Assembly: GCA_004151065.3 (NCBI GenBank)
Contig: NWUY0300035918.1
Span: 14,515-35,621 of the forward strand
Reading direction: 5' to 3'
Source: Larix sibirica
Lineage: Eukaryota > Streptophyta > Pinopsida > Pinales > Pinaceae
Length of the DNA: 21,107 nt
Part shown: positions 10,262 to 19,863 of the stretch, one piece after another
Position numbering within the stretch: position 1 is the stretch's first letter
How the letters are laid out: every line of letters begins with the position of its first letter
The notes under the pieces: model-generated
The model's database searches: none
Seen by the model: the letters and a program-made list of their open reading frames with translations, nothing else
What the model was told of the DNA's origin: nothing
Translations under genes and position numbers: made by a program

Positions 10262-11575
10262 TTGTTTCCTTCACCTCAGTGGACTCATAGCCTAGCTTGG
10301 GGTGCACTCTCAATAGAAATAGTATATGCTGGACATAGTACCTATGGATGGGTGGAAAATTGCACTTACACAACTAGTTGCTTGGATATTCTTTGCTTAA
10401 AGATAAGCATCCTTATGTATTTGATGTGCAATGATTTTATTTGTATTCATGTGATAATTATGTCTGTAAATTGCATGTTATGTGTGTGTGGATCAATTTT
10501 ATTTCCTCTATGTGTTTTATTTCACATCTACACATGCATTTTGTTGTATGAATTCGAAATTATGTCTACGGAGAAAAAATTTGATGCCCTGATTCAGTTA
10601 ATGTCCCCTCTTGCTGGTCGGATTGAGGGATGGGGACGTTACAATATAGGTAGTTAAATCTGTGATCATAAGATACACCCATGGTCATTCATCTACTTTC
10701 CTATTCCCATGAGTCATTAATGAATACCATTATAGGGACTATGGCCTTATACTACAGTGCAGTACAAGTATTCTTTAGGATCCCTTTGGATTTCTCCAGG
10801 CTCTAACTCAACTTGCTACTACAACATTCCCCACCCAACACAAGTTTTATACCCTTTCACTTTATTATATAGTTCGTCGGGTGTATCTCCTGCATGTGCT
10901 CTTCAGGATGTGAATACCACTTGGGCGTCCCCACAGTTGTTTATTAAAACCAAATGATGAGCCAATACATGATTGGTCTTATCAGGCCTTCACACAAACA
11001 TTCTTCTTTTGTAGAACCAATGCCAAACCAATACTCATTTGGTAATAACAGGCATTCGCGTCATCACTCCCACATCTCTTAATTTATTATTATTTGTTTC
11101 TTATTCATGATTAGGATTGTTTGTTCTACAGGGTGCCTCCCTCCTCCTCCTACTTTTATTAGTAGGTGAGAAAGTTTTATTATCTTATTTATATTAACTT
11201 CATCCTTCTCATTGGAGGATTCATAAGTACATGATTGTCTTAAGTGATGGTTTTATTGAAACTACAATAACTAATTACCTTCAATTACCTCAAATCATTT
11301 TTAGTCACAATGACATATAATTTATGCATTTCGAAAGGAAATATAATTGTTTGAAGGATACAAACACTGAGGATGGTGTTATTCTTAATGGGGGAAGGAT
11401 GCAACATCCCCTTCTACTCATATTCTTTGGTAACCAAACTACAAGATGTATGTACACTATGTACCAATTCCTGGGAGGATCTCAAGGCCAAGGACGCACC
11501 AATAAACTTTGTAAGTATTGTTATGATTGCCTAAGTTGTAATTTGAATTGTAGACTTAGGATACTGAAGGTCTGA
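10262..11575 (+). pseudogene. Unidentified decayed ORF, one frame over 1.3 kb
   Basis: Four open pieces share frame 2: 10262-10654, 10757-10954, a sparse middle, and 11324-11572. The first piece has no ATG at its 5' end. An internal ATG at 10562 starts a 31-codon piece, with KKFDALIQLM and then GRIEGWGRYN, that looks like the start of a protein. The piece at 10757 is Ser/Pro/Tyr-rich. A run of CCT codons around 11130 gives a short polyproline in another frame, so a frameshift is likely. A low-complexity Pro/Ser-rich gag-like protein would fit, but I recognise no family motif. The right end enters the large repeat at 11497. It could be chance frame sharing in a relic, so confidence is low. Confidence 0.25.
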
Positions 11576-12232
11576 CACAATGAAATGATAGGGGAAATGG
11601 AATGCACTAGAGGGAGAGGTTGATGGCTAGGAAGCCATGAGAATCTAGTTACTAATGACCAATGTCATATTGGTGCTTCGGGCACTTGAAGAGAAATAAC
11701 TATTCACTTGATGGTCTAAAGCTCTTAGGTGTCATCCTAAGTTGAAGGAAGTCTTAAGTAGACTAAGTTACTATTTTTAGGCTAGCCAATAGCGGACTCC
11801 TATGATCTTCTTATTGAGTTAAAAGTTAATTATTATTGTAAGATTATATAAGATTATGCAATTATCTATCGTAACTATGGCATCAACTGCCAAAGAGTTA
11901 TCCGTAGAGATTTTAAATAGAATTAAGCTAAGATTTCTTATTTTAAGGGACTATATTATAACAACCTTAGTTAAAAGAAATATAATATTTTTATAGATGT
12001 TATCATGGTTATTTATAGAATTATGCTTTTGTATATATTTCTAAATATATTGTTTTATAAATATGATTATACACACATATTTGAACGTGGGAAAGATATA
12101 GGTTTATATATGGAAATGAAAAAGTGTATTATATGTCTATAGGTTAATCCCTTTCTTGCTTGATGGCATTAATTGTTTTAGTTTTAAAAAAAAATTTGCA
12201 TTAGATGTTTAAAGGGGGGAAACTCCATCGAG
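11576..12232. other. Non-coding left part of repeat copy A
   Basis: No protein or RNA gene was recognised. The segment becomes very A+T-rich from about 11820, with TATA-like tracts around 12030-12110. It is identical to copy B (up to 16973) except at 12025. Confidence 0.5.
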
Positions 12233-13792
12233 AGAGGGAGATCCCTCTTGAAACGATCTACATTGATTAGTTGAGGGGGGGCCTCTTTTTCTCTTCAATT
12301 GTCTTGTTTCTATTAAATTCAGAAAATAATAGACGGTGTAGTGGTTGGGATCTGGTTCCAATTCCAAAAATATTTTGATTGAATTTCATAGATCCTTTTG
12401 GGAGAGATAGAGGAGTGGCTCTATTTTATTCTATTTCTTAGTTTCTTGTTTGCACAGAGATAAGGGAGGGGCATAATCCCATTATCTATTTCTCTGTTTC
12501 TTGTTTGTGTAGAGGTAAGTTATACTACTTGGTTTCTTTTTTACGCAATGATAAGGGAGGGTGTAAGCCCATTATCTACTATATGCTTTGTATTATTTTA
12601 GGAAATTGGTTTTGTAACTGTCCATGAGTAGAAGATGAAGGACTGTATCCTTTGAAGGAACGTATCACATTGTTTATATATATGTTGATTTGCAAACACA
12701 CAACGTGTTCTTGAGCCAATGCTATCATTTTGGTTATATATATATTTACTTACAAATTCCATAGCATGGCCTAGAGCCATTTTTTGTTACATATTGATTT
12801 ACAAACAGTACTACATGGCATGGATCCAACACTATCTTTTCTACTATATACATTTCATCTCACGAGTCCACAACTTGGATTGGAGACAAAGTTGTCTAAT
12901 GATTTACTTATCTGGGAATTGTATATTGTATAGCCTCGACAAACAGAGAGCATAATCCAGTATATGTTTATGTAATGTATATTATTACTTGGTTAAAAGA
13001 GGCTGAACCTAATACATTGTTTGTGTATTGTAGATTGTCTAGCCTCACTTGGAAGTAGGCATGGACCTTTTTAATGGCTTTAAATCTGTCTATTTATGTT
13101 TTTCCTATGACTGTAGTTATTCTTCCTTTGTGGGGAGGGAGAGAAGGGGCATAGCCCCATTAACACAACATTGGTAAATCTCCTTCATGGAAAAGGAAGA
13201 GAGGTTCGTACTTTTGTTTATGCACATTGTTATTTCTCTTTCTTGATCAAAGAAGTGAGGGGCATAGCCTTTCTGGAGAGGGCACAACCCCTTTTAGTTC
13301 ATTGTATGGTTGTTTCCTTCATTGGTATAAGGCGCAGTTTTGGAAGCATTATTTTGTACTATTTTTTTGTGGATAAAGGGTGCATCCCTTGGTTTTATTT
13401 CCTTCTAATATTAGAAATAAAATAGATACATTGGACAGTAGATTAATTCTTCAATAATCCAGGGAGGATGCATCCCTGGGAAAATGGTTATTGTATTTTT
13501 AAATATATTTTGATATTATATTTAAGTCTTGAATGGGTTAGTGAGGGTGTATCCCTGGCCTTTTACTTATTGTATTTTAAATATATTTGGATATCATATA
13601 TAAGTATGGAATGGGATACTAAGGGCACAACCCTATGTCTTTAGCCTTGTTGTATTTTAAATATACATTTCGATATGATATAAATGCTTGGAGTAAGTCA
13701 ACAAGGGTGTATCCCTTGGTTGACATTCTTTGGTTATACTTTTAAGTATATATATAATATAAGCGTGCATAGTGAATGAAAGGCATAGCCCA
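12233..13792. repeat. Array of GGG-YRYA-N-CCC mini inverted repeats (copy A)
   Basis: At least a dozen short inverted repeats recur on the same strand in A+T-rich spacers. Sites: 12233-12248 (AGAGGGA GA TCCCTCT), 12468-12480, 12559-12570, 13146-13158 (GGGGCATAGCCCC), 13258-13270, 13279-13292, 13376-13390 (AAGGGTGCATCCCTT), 13461-13476 (contains GGATGCATCC), 13544-13556, 13622-13634, 13703-13717 (AAGGGTGTATCCCTT) and 13782-13791. The loop is nearly always pyrimidine-purine-pyrimidine-A. From 13487 to 13790 the spacers themselves repeat about every 80 bp (TTGTATTTTAAATATA, then a TTTGATAT-like block, then the hairpin), so this part is a diverged tandem array. The function is unknown. Open frames at 12598-12780, 12719-12955 and 13171-13425 lie inside it and look incidental. 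Confidence 0.75.
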
Positions 13793-14039
13793 AACACTTT
13801 TTCATTGCTAGTAAAAAAAGGTTGTCCACTTTACATGTATATTTGGTGGGGAAGGAGATAGACCTAGTACCATTATGTTAAATTATGTTTGAACATAATT
13901 GCCTATGCAAGAGATATAAGCTTGGTGTGTTACTAAGGACATAGTATTAGACTATTGTATTACAAGAGAGTAAGAGGAATCTTAGTAAAGTGATTTTTAT
14001 AAACTCTACCGCCCTAGTGGATTCATTGCCCAGCTCCAA
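13793..14039. other. Non-coding spacer between the two arrays (copy A)
   Basis: No gene or repeat was recognised. It is identical in copy B at 18552-18798. Confidence 0.5.
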
Positions 14040-14400
14040 AGACCAAAAACAACCTTTCTAAAATGAAAAATCAGGTTTAAAGAGTGCAAAAATGGGTTTG
14101 AAAAGTGCAACATCCAATTCCAAAGGTCTTATTTTAGAATCATTTTGAACCCAAAAAGTGAGATTATGGATTCAAAAAGTGTAATTTTTTATTTGATAAG
14201 TGCATTTTCAATTAAAAAAAATGTGTATTTGTAAATTCAAAATGTGTGTTTTTTATTTAGAAAGTGCAATTTGTTATCTCAAAAATGAAGTGTTTAATTC
14301 CGAAAGTGAGAATTTCAATTCCATAATTATGATTCTTGATTCTATCAAATATCAATTTAAATTTTATGGATCTAAATATTGATTCCATAGATGTCAATTT
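14040..14400. repeat. Degenerate 21-bp-period minisatellite (copy A)
   Basis: The core AAAAGTG(C/T)AATTT with a trailing ATTC recurs on a near-perfect 21-bp lattice. The GTG/ATG cores start near 14063, 14084, 14105 and 14126, then (after a slip of about 11) at 14158, 14179, 14200, 14221, 14242, 14264, 14285, 14306 and 14328. The period is a multiple of three, so open frames on both strands (14200-14382 plus, 14257-14448 minus) show a seven-residue repeat. These are by-products of the lattice and not evidence of a protein. Confidence 0.8.
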
Positions 14401-15104
14401 TAGTTTTTTTATCCCAAATCTTACTTGCATTTGAACAATGTACATCAAATGGTTCTTTAATTCTTCATTTTAAGCAGATTATACACCGCCATATCAATGC
14501 AATTAGTTTCTGCATGACATGTTTCAAATTAGTTTGTTGCTTATTCTCAACATTAAAATAGTTAAAAATGACCAACATAGTAATATTCTTCCTTGATATA
14601 CAAAAATAAAATAACCTATTCATGTTTTTTGTTTTAAACAATTTCTACATAACTCTTTGAGACTCTTTGATGTTCATATTCACTATATAGGAGACATTGT
14701 TTTTAAAAACTTCCACACCTTTTTTTGTAAGTAAGAGTTTGTATTGCCATTCTAAAAATAAATAAATAAAATACATATATAAACTTCTTGAGTATGGGAT
14801 GTCAGCATTGTAAAATCATCCCAAACACAAATCAAGTTCTAGAAAATTTCACCTCTTATAAGGCCCAAAAAGACTGAAATTTCATTGATTTATTAGATGA
14901 TAGATAGGTTGTAGATTGAACTAGAAATTAGACATATAGTATAAAAAATTAAATCCTTGTGATACATGTTATAGACAATTCGTCTGAAAAATTTAAACAT
15001 TTATAGACCCGTGATACATTCTATAGGCAATTTGTTTGAAAAATAAACATAAACAAGGATAGAAAACTAAAGTGTCAAACAATTCTTCCTAAGTTGGTAA
15101 ACTA
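14401..15104. other. A+T-rich non-coding DNA (copy A)
   Basis: No gene was recognised. A short AAAT-type repeat lies at 14755-14772. Two related phrases, GTGATACAT followed by TATAG(A/G)CAATT, occur at about 14958-14981 and 15010-15032, a short local duplication. Confidence 0.5.
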
Positions 15105-16236
15105 TCAGTATGGTTGTGCTTCTTTTATTATAGGAGGGTTTCCTCTATACCTTTGCTCAAAGTGAGCGAGGAGGTCTTGGTTGAACACTATTGGGACTAT
15201 CATGTCCCTATCTTGTCATTGTCAAGCTAGATAGGAGAAAATGTCCAACACCAAATTGAACCTGTGCTCGAGCTTATCAATTTTGAAATTTTGGAGGTCG
15301 GCCAATTCACCTCAAATCTAAAATAGTATATTATTTTGTACTTATGCCAAGCAAAATTTTCCTATTCCCTCATCCTGATGACCATATGTAGGTTGCTAAT
15401 TCGGGGGGCTAGTGGAAGAGAACCCACCCATTTTCCTTTCTTATGTCTCAAGACCAAATGTTCGAGTGTTACCCTATATATGAGGAGTCCATTCCTGGTG
15501 ATTTATCTCAGTGGGAATGAAGGTTTTATCATACGTCCAAACCACATGACATCCCCATTGGAAATCACTGTCTTCTTTGGTCTGTTGCGTGCCATTGATT
15601 TGAAGGGAGTTGATAGTAATCTAGATAACTATGTCTAGATTTGATCCATCACTTTTGTGCCACATGATATCTTCATATAGAGAAGCATCCTCCATGGATC
15701 CAACTTATTGTGCTTAGAACTATTTCCTTCAACAATCCAAGAATCTTCATTAAGCTGAGTAGTGAAGTCACCATCTTGTCATATGACTTCTCCCTATGGT
15801 TCTTCGTAGATGGCATTCATCAAATCATATTCCTTATTGTTGAGGGGTGTAACTACACTACCTACTGACCTTTTCCCTCTCTGAAAATACCAGGCTCCTT
15901 GGTGTGGCCTTCCTCTTCTCTTGAGTCGCAACATCCTGAGAGGAAGAGGAGACTAGGTGCACTCACTAGTCTGCAAATACGCCCATATCAAGTGATTCTT
16001 TAGGGTGGATCCTTTCCTATAAAGTATGTATTCACTCTTCCAAAAAAACTTTAGTGTACCACCATCCATCCAATTTGTCATGTGGTTGATAATTGTTTGG
16101 TCGATAATGGTAGTATTATTCACGATCTGCCTTGTATTATGGATTGACCACACAGTCGTTCCCATGCTCATACTAGATATGATAACCATGAATATCTAGG
16201 TTGGATAGGTGCTAGATAAATCCCCCAAACGCCTTC
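15105..16236 (-). pseudogene. Antisense decayed protein of unknown family (copy A, 5' end cut at N)
   Basis: Read on the minus strand from 16236 to 15105, the sequence yields long protein-like blocks despite many stops. In order: LDIHGYHI, a stop, YEHGND; PNNYQPHDKLDGWWYTKVFL; IHPKESLDMGVFAD; RKATPRSLVFSE. A frame change near 15880 leads to NKEYDLMNAIYEEP and LNEDSWIVEGNSSKHNKLDP. A second change near 15690 leads to MEDASLYEDIMWHK, FQWGCHVVWTYDKTFIPTEI, LADLQNFKIDKLEHRF and DRDMIVPIVFNQDLLAHFEQ. A double stop follows at about 15102-15107. Composition of these blocks is that of a soluble protein, but I recognise no domain. A retroelement protein is plausible from context and is not shown. The plus-strand frame at 15336-15638 is its shadow, and the minus-strand frame at 15953-16189 is a neighbouring frame of the same relic. 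Confidence 0.5.
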
Positions 16237-16237
16237 N
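16237..16237. other. Single N at the junction of the two repeat copies
   Basis: The base aligns to position 20996 of the copy B flank, one past the last repeated base. To the left ends copy A; to the right begins copy B. This placement marks a contig join. Confidence 0.85.
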
Positions 16238-16973
16238 CACCAATAAACTTTGTAAGTATTGTTATGATTGCCTAAGTTGTAATTTGAATTGTAGACTTAG
16301 GATACTGAAGGTCTGACACAATGAAATGATAGGGGAAATGGAATGCACTAGAGGGAGAGGTTGATGGCTAGGAAGCCATGAGAATCTAGTTACTAATGAC
16401 CAATGTCATATTGGTGCTTCGGGCACTTGAAGAGAAATAACTATTCACTTGATGGTCTAAAGCTCTTAGGTGTCATCCTAAGTTGAAGGAAGTCTTAAGT
16501 AGACTAAGTTACTATTTTTAGGCTAGCCAATAGCGGACTCCTATGATCTTCTTATTGAGTTAAAAGTTAATTATTATTGTAAGATTATATAAGATTATGC
16601 AATTATCTATCGTAACTATGGCATCAACTGCCAAAGAGTTATCCGTAGAGATTTTAAATAGAATTAAGCTAAGATTTCTTATTTTAAGGGACTATATTAT
16701 AACAACCTTAGTTAAAAGAAATATAATATTTTTATAGATGTTATCATGGTTATTTATAGAATTATACTTTTGTATATATTTCTAAATATATTGTTTTATA
16801 AATATGATTATACACACATATTTGAACGTGGGAAAGATATAGGTTTATATATGGAAATGAAAAAGTGTATTATATGTCTATAGGTTAATCCCTTTCTTGC
16901 TTGATGGCATTAATTGTTTTAGTTTTAAAAAAAAATTTGCATTAGATGTTTAAAGGGGGGAAACTCCATCGAG

Positions 16974-18551
16974 AGAGGGAGATCCCTCTTGAAACGATCT
17001 ACATTGATTAGTTGAGGGGGGGCCTCTTTTTCTCTTCAACCGTCTTGTTTCCATTAAATTCGAAAAATAATAGATGGTGTAGTGGTTGGGATCTGGTTCC
17101 GATTCCAAAAATATTTTGATTGAATTTCATAGATCCTTTTGGGAGAGATAGAGCAGTGGCTCTATTTTATTCTATTGCTTAGTTTCTTGTTTGAAAAGAG
17201 ATAAGGGAGGGGCATAATCCCATTATCTATTTCTCTGTTTATTGTTTGTGTAGAGGTAAGTTATACTACTTGGTTTCTTTTTTACGCAATGATAAGGGAG
17301 GGTGTAAGCCCATTATCTACTGTATGCTTTGTATTATATTAGGAAATTGGTTTTTTAACTGTCCATGAGTCGAAGATGAAGGACTGTATCCTTTGAGGGG
17401 ACTGTATCCTTTGAGGGAACATATCACATTGTTTATATATATGTTGATTTGCAAACACACAACGTGTTCTTGAGCCAATGGTATCATTTTGGTTATATAT
17501 ATATTTACTTACAAATTCCATAGCATGGTGTAGAGCCATTTTTTGTTACATATTGATTTACAAACAGTACTACATGGCATGGATCCAACGCTATCTTTTC
17601 TACTATATACATTTCATCTCACGAGTCCACAACTTGGATTGGAGACAAAGTTGTCTAATGATTTACTTATCTGGGAATTGTATATTGTATAGCCTTGACA
17701 AAAAGAGGGCATAATCCAGTATATGTTTATGTAATGTATATTATTACTTGGTTAAAAGAGGCTGAACCTAATACATTGTTTGTGTATTGTAGATTGTCTA
17801 GCCTCACTTGGAAGTAGGCATGGACCTTTTTAATGGCTTTAAATATGTCTATTTATGTTTTTCCTATGACTGTAGTTATTCTTCCTTTGTGGGGAGGGAG
17901 AGAAGGGGCATAGCCCCATTAACACAACATCAGTAAATCTCCTTCATGGAAAAGGAAGAGAGGTTCGTACTTTTGTTTATGCACATTGTTATTTCTCTTT
18001 CTTGATCAAAGAAGTGAGGGGCATAGCCTTTTTGGAGAGGGCACAACCCCTTTTAGTTCATTGTATGGTTGTTTCCTTCATTGGTATAAGGCGTAGTTTT
18101 GGAAGCATTGTTTTGTACTATTTTTTTGTGGATAAAGGGTGCATCCCTTGGTTTTATTTCCTTCTAATATTAGAAATAAAATAGATACATTGGATAGTAT
18201 ATTAAGTCTTCAATAATCCAGGGAGGATGCATCCCTAGGAAAACGGTTATTGTATTTTTAAATATATTTTGATATTATATTTAAGTCTTGAATGGGTCAG
18301 TGAGGGTGTATCCCTGGCCTTTTACTTATTGTATTTTAAATATATTTGGATATCATGTATACGTATGGAATGGGATACTAAGGGCACAACCCTATGTCTT
18401 TAGCCTTGTTGTATTTTAAATATACATTTCGATATGATATAAATGCTTGGAGTAAGTCAACAAGGGTGTATCCCTTGGTTGACATTCTTTGGTTATACTT
18501 TTAAGTATATATATAATATAAGCGTGCATAGTGAATGAAAGGCATAGCCCA
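16974..18551. repeat. Array of GGG-YRYA-N-CCC mini inverted repeats (copy B)
   Basis: Counterpart of 12233-13792. The hairpin stems are retained, for example GGGGCATAGCCCC at 17905-17917 and AAGGGTGTATCCCTT at 18462-18476, while the spacers carry most of the differences between copies. One change, G to A in copy B at 18237, weakens the arm of the site matching 13461-13480. Confidence 0.75.
17381..17416. repeat. Perfect 18-bp tandem duplication specific to copy B
   Basis: The unit GGACTGTATCCTTTGAGG is present twice, at 17381-17398 and 17399-17416. Copy A has it once at 12640-12657, with one A/G difference. It accounts for the whole length difference between the copies. Confidence 0.95.
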
Positions 18552-18798
18552 AACACTTTTTCATTGCTAGTAAAAAAAGGTTGTCCACTTTACATGTATA
18601 TTTGGTGGGGAAGGAGATAGACCTAGTACCATTATGTTAAATTATGTTTGAACATAATTGCCTATGCAAGAGATATAAGCTTGGTGTGTTACTAAGGACA
18701 TAGTATTAGACTATTGTATTACAAGAGAGTAAGAGGAATCTTAGTAAAGTGATTTTTATAAACTCTACCGCCCTAGTGGATTCATTGCCCAGCTCCAA

Positions 18799-19159
18799 AG
18801 ACCAAAAACAACCTTTCTAAAATGAAAAATCAGGTTTAAAGAGTGCAAAAATGGGTTTGAAAAGTGCAACATCCAATTCCAAAGGTCTTATTTTAGAATC
18901 ATTTTGAACCCAAAAAGTGAGATTATGGATTCAAAAAGTGTAATTTTTTATTTGATAAGTGCATTTTCAATTAAAAAAAATGTGTATTTGTAAATTCAAA
19001 ATGTGTGTTTTTTATTTAGAAAGTGCAATTTGTTATCTCAAAAATGAAGTGTTTAATTCCGAAAGTGAGAATTTCAATTCCATAATTATGATTCTTGATT
19101 CTATCAAATATCAATTTAAATTTTGTGGATCTAAATATTGATTCCATAGATGTCAATTT
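18799..19159. repeat. Degenerate 21-bp-period minisatellite (copy B)
   Basis: Counterpart of 14040-14400, differing at one base by eye (A at 14366 is G at 19125). Confidence 0.8.
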
Positions 19160-19863
19160 TAGTTTTTTTATCCCAAATCTTACTTGCATTTGAACAATGT
19201 ACATCAAATGGTTCTTTAATTCTTCATTTTAAGCAGATTATACACCGCCATATCAATGCAATTAGTTTCTGCATGACATGTTTCAAATTAGTTTGTTGCT
19301 TATTCTCAACATTAAAATAGTTAAAAATGACCAACATAGTAATATTATTCCTTGATATACAAAAATAAAATAACCTATTCATGTTTTTTGTTTTAAACAA
19401 TTTCTACATAACTCTTTGAGACTCTTTGATGTTCATATTCACTATATAGGAGACATTGTTTTTAAAAACTTCCACACCTTTTTTTGTAAGTAAGAGTTTG
19501 TATTGCCATTCTAAAAATAAATAAATAAAATACATATATAAACTTCTTGAGTATGGGATGTCAGCATTGTAAAATCATCCCAAACACAAATCAAGTTCTA
19601 GAAAATTTCACCTCTTATAAGGCCCAAAAAGACTGAAATTTCATTGATTTATTAGATGATAGATAGGTTGTAGATTGAACTAGAAATTAGACATATAGTA
19701 TAAAAAATTAAATCCTTGTGATACATGTTATAGACAATTCGTCTGAAAAATTTAAACATTTATAGACCCGTGATACATTCTATAGGCAATTTGTTTGAAA
19801 AATAAACATAAACAAGGATAGAAAACTAAAGTGTCAAACAATTCTTCCTAAGTTGGTAAACTA
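19160..19863. other. A+T-rich non-coding DNA (copy B)
   Basis: Counterpart of 14401-15104, with one substitution seen (14588 C to A at 19347). No gene was recognised. Confidence 0.5.

Larger units (their letters stand above)
11497..16236. repeat. Large direct repeat, copy A (4740 bp)
   Basis: Base 11497 pairs with 16238, and the match continues to 16236, which pairs with 20995. The offset is 4741 up to about 12657 and 4759 afterwards; the 18-base change is explained by one tandem duplication in copy B. By eye there are about 42 substitutions in total. The right end of copy A is exactly the base before the N at 16237. See the findings for the assembly interpretation. Confidence 0.97.

Noticed and set aside
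12337-12363. tRNA or SINE-like Pol III boxes (GTAGTGGTTGG followed by GGTTCCAATTCC)
   Set aside because: The A-like and B-like boxes are only a few bases apart, whereas tRNA-derived promoters need roughly 30-40 bases between them, and no cloverleaf can be folded around them.
14200-14448. Small proteins with seven-residue repeats on both strands
   Set aside because: The periodicity comes from the 21-bp DNA lattice. Both strands show it, which a real coding sequence would not need.
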